A model generated the notes under the pieces. It was not told the origin of the DNA. It saw nothing but the letters and a program-made list of their open reading frames with translations, and searched no databases. Source: Rhodobacterales bacterium UBA3077 (GTDB lineage Bacteria; Pseudomonadota; Alphaproteobacteria; Rhodobacterales; Rhodobacteraceae). From it: 6,634 bases of DNA. Each line of letters opens with the position of its first letter. Position 1 is the first letter of the stretch. The DNA is taken from assembly GCA_002366685.1 (NCBI GenBank), contig DFBP01000285.1, positions 353 through 6,986 of the forward strand, read 5' to 3'. Positions 5,561 to 6,634 of this stretch are shown here, piece by piece. The position numbers and the translations under genes are program-made.

Positions 5561-6384
5561 AACCATTTATCACAAGTGACGGCCTGACTCTGGATTACCG
5601 GATCGAGGGGACGGGCAAACCCTTGCTTTGCCTTCCGGGCCTAACCAGAGACCTTTATGATTTTGACGAGCTGGCAGTGGCCATGCGCGGTGAGGCGCAA
5701 ATCATTCGGCTTTCCCAGCGCGGGCGGGGCCGCTCTGATTGGGCGGAGGGTTTTGAGAGCTACAACATCGTGCAGGAAGCGCGCGATGTGATCGAGTTTA
5801 TGGATTTTCTTGGCCTCGAAAAGGCGACGGTCATCGGCACTTCTCGCGGCGGGTTTAACGCAATGATTTTGGCGGCAACCTCCCCGGAGAGACTGGCAGG
5901 CGTTCTGCTCAATGATATTGGGCCGGAACTGGCTGAAGATGGCATATCGAAAATTATGGAATATGTCGGCAAACCACCCGAAGCGCGAAATCAGGATGAG
6001 CTCGTGGCGGGTATGAAGGCCGACATGGGTGCTGATTTTCCCGATTTGAGTGAGGCCAAATGGATAGAACTGGCACAGCGCTGGTTTAGGGTTTCAAAAG
6101 AAGGTGTGGCGCTGAACTATGACCCCAACATAGGCAAAGCTATGCATGAACAAGCCAAGGGGGAAGCGCCCGACCTGTGGGGTCTATTCGACCTGATGGC
6201 CAATACACCACTTGCTTTACTGCGCGGGGCCAATTCGGACTTGTTATCAGTAAACACAGCGGAACAAATGCGCGCCCGCCGACCGGATATGCTGTTTGCC
6301 GAAGTACCAAACCGCGGTCATATTCCGCTGTTGGACGAACCCGAGTCACTTGATATTATTCGCAAATTACTGGAGCTTACATGA
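5557..6384 (+). CDS. Alpha/beta hydrolase of unknown substrate
   Basis: The 275 residues form a complete alpha/beta-hydrolase: PLLCLPGLTRD (22-32) at the oxyanion-hole position, SQRGRGRSDW (53-62), the nucleophile elbow GTSRGG with Ser96, a helical cap (about 120-210), acid Asp228 in LRGANSDLLS, and His255 in NRGHIPLLDEPE. The serine nucleophile indicates an esterase, lactonase or C-C hydrolase type activity and rules out direct dehalogenation by the Asp mechanism seen at 1-623. The usual HG before the oxyanion hole is PG here. There is no signal peptide. Its start overlaps the haloacid dehalogenase stop by four bases and its own stop overlaps the next start by four bases (6381-6384), so it is the middle gene of a coupled trio and may act on a related ester or lactone. 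The substrate cannot be named. Confidence 0.82.
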   Translation: MKPFITSDGLTLDYRIEGTGKPLLCLPGLTRDLYDFDELAVAMRGEAQIIRLSQRGRGRSDWAEGFESYNIVQEARDVIEFMDFLGLEKATVIGTSRGGFNAMILAATSPERLAGVLLNDIGPELAEDGISKIMEYVGKPPEARNQDELVAGMKADMGADFPDLSEAKWIELAQRWFRVSKEGVALNYDPNIGKAMHEQAKGEAPDLWGLFDLMANTPLALLRGANSDLLSVNTAEQMRARRPDMLFAEVPNRGHIPLLDEPESLDIIRKLLELT

Positions 6385-6634
6385 GCACGCTTGAACTGAT
6401 CCACGCCGCATACACCCGTATCAAACCGGTCGTTCGGCAAACGCCTTTGCTTTCCTCACCGTTTCTGGATGAGATCGCCGGACGCAAGCTGTTGGTGAAG
6501 TCCGAATGCCTCCAGCACACCGGCAGCTTCAAGTTTCGCGGGGCCTATTCGGCTTTGTCTGGGATGGAGGAAGCCAGCCGCAAGAAAGGCGTGATCGCCT
6601 ATTCCTCTGGAAATCATGCGCAGGGGATTGCGCT
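6381..6634 (+). CDS. Threonine/serine dehydratase-like PLP enzyme, 3' end missing
   Basis: The frame opens at ATG 6381, with GGAG (6372-6375) five bases upstream, and runs off the window after 84 complete codons. The visible part is the N-terminal region of a fold-type II PLP enzyme: TPLLSSPFLD (21-30), ECLQHTGSFKFRGA with the Schiff-base Lys51, and the cofactor loop SSGNHAQGIA (75-84). These motifs are shared by threonine dehydratase, serine dehydratase/racemase and beta-hydroxyaspartate dehydratase, which cannot be told apart from this part. The family is usually 310-420 residues, so most of the protein, including the glycine-rich phosphate loop and any regulatory ACT domain, lies outside. 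The ATGA overlap with the hydrolase gene places it in the same operon. Confidence 0.87.
   Translation, partial: MSTLELIHAAYTRIKPVVRQTPLLSSPFLDEIAGRKLLVKSECLQHTGSFKFRGAYSALSGMEEASRKKGVIAYSSGNHAQGIA

Overview
The window comes from a Gram-negative bacterium, most probably an alphaproteobacterium of moderate GC content. The grounds are the clustered fabA-fabB-fabI order, the alphaproteobacterial style of the FabI sequence (HAIAYSDKEEL, GGARK, VDGGYHALGM) and an I78-type small lipoprotein. I cannot fix the order (Sphingomonadales, Rhodobacterales or a relative) by eye. Nothing indicates a plasmid, phage, transposon, CRISPR array or RNA gene; this looks like ordinary chromosome.

Layout. 1-623 (+): 3' part of a haloacetate/fluoroacetate dehalogenase of the alpha/beta-hydrolase fold, cut by the window edge. 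624-835: AT-rich spacer with small inverted repeats and two GANTC sites. 836-1147 (+): small lipoprotein with a peptidase-inhibitor I78 domain. 1148-1269: spacer with a weak hairpin and, just before fabA, a perfect 9-bp inverted repeat (1228-1259) that may be an operator or leader hairpin. 1270-3824 (+): tightly packed fabA-fabB-fabI operon. 3844-4686 (-): secreted protein with a C-terminal LysM domain and a TTG start, convergent with fabI. 4687-4873: divergent AT-rich promoter region. 4874-6634 (+): three genes joined by ATGA overlaps, namely a type II (S)-2-haloacid dehalogenase, an alpha/beta hydrolase of unknown substrate, and the 5' part of a PLP-dependent threonine/serine dehydratase-like enzyme, cut by the window end.

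How the genes work together. FabA makes and isomerises the trans-2-decenoyl-ACP intermediate, FabB elongates the cis-3 product, and FabI carries out the enoyl reduction: the classical anaerobic unsaturated fatty acid branch plus the last step of each elongation cycle. Two unrelated enzymes that hydrolyse carbon-halogen bonds lie about 4 kb apart. The second heads a translationally coupled three-gene unit that could funnel 2-hydroxy or amino acids to central metabolism; that link is inference. The best candidates for something not well described are this unit, the inverted repeat before fabA and the leader of the I78 lipoprotein. I see no clear new multi-gene system such as defence or mobile machinery.
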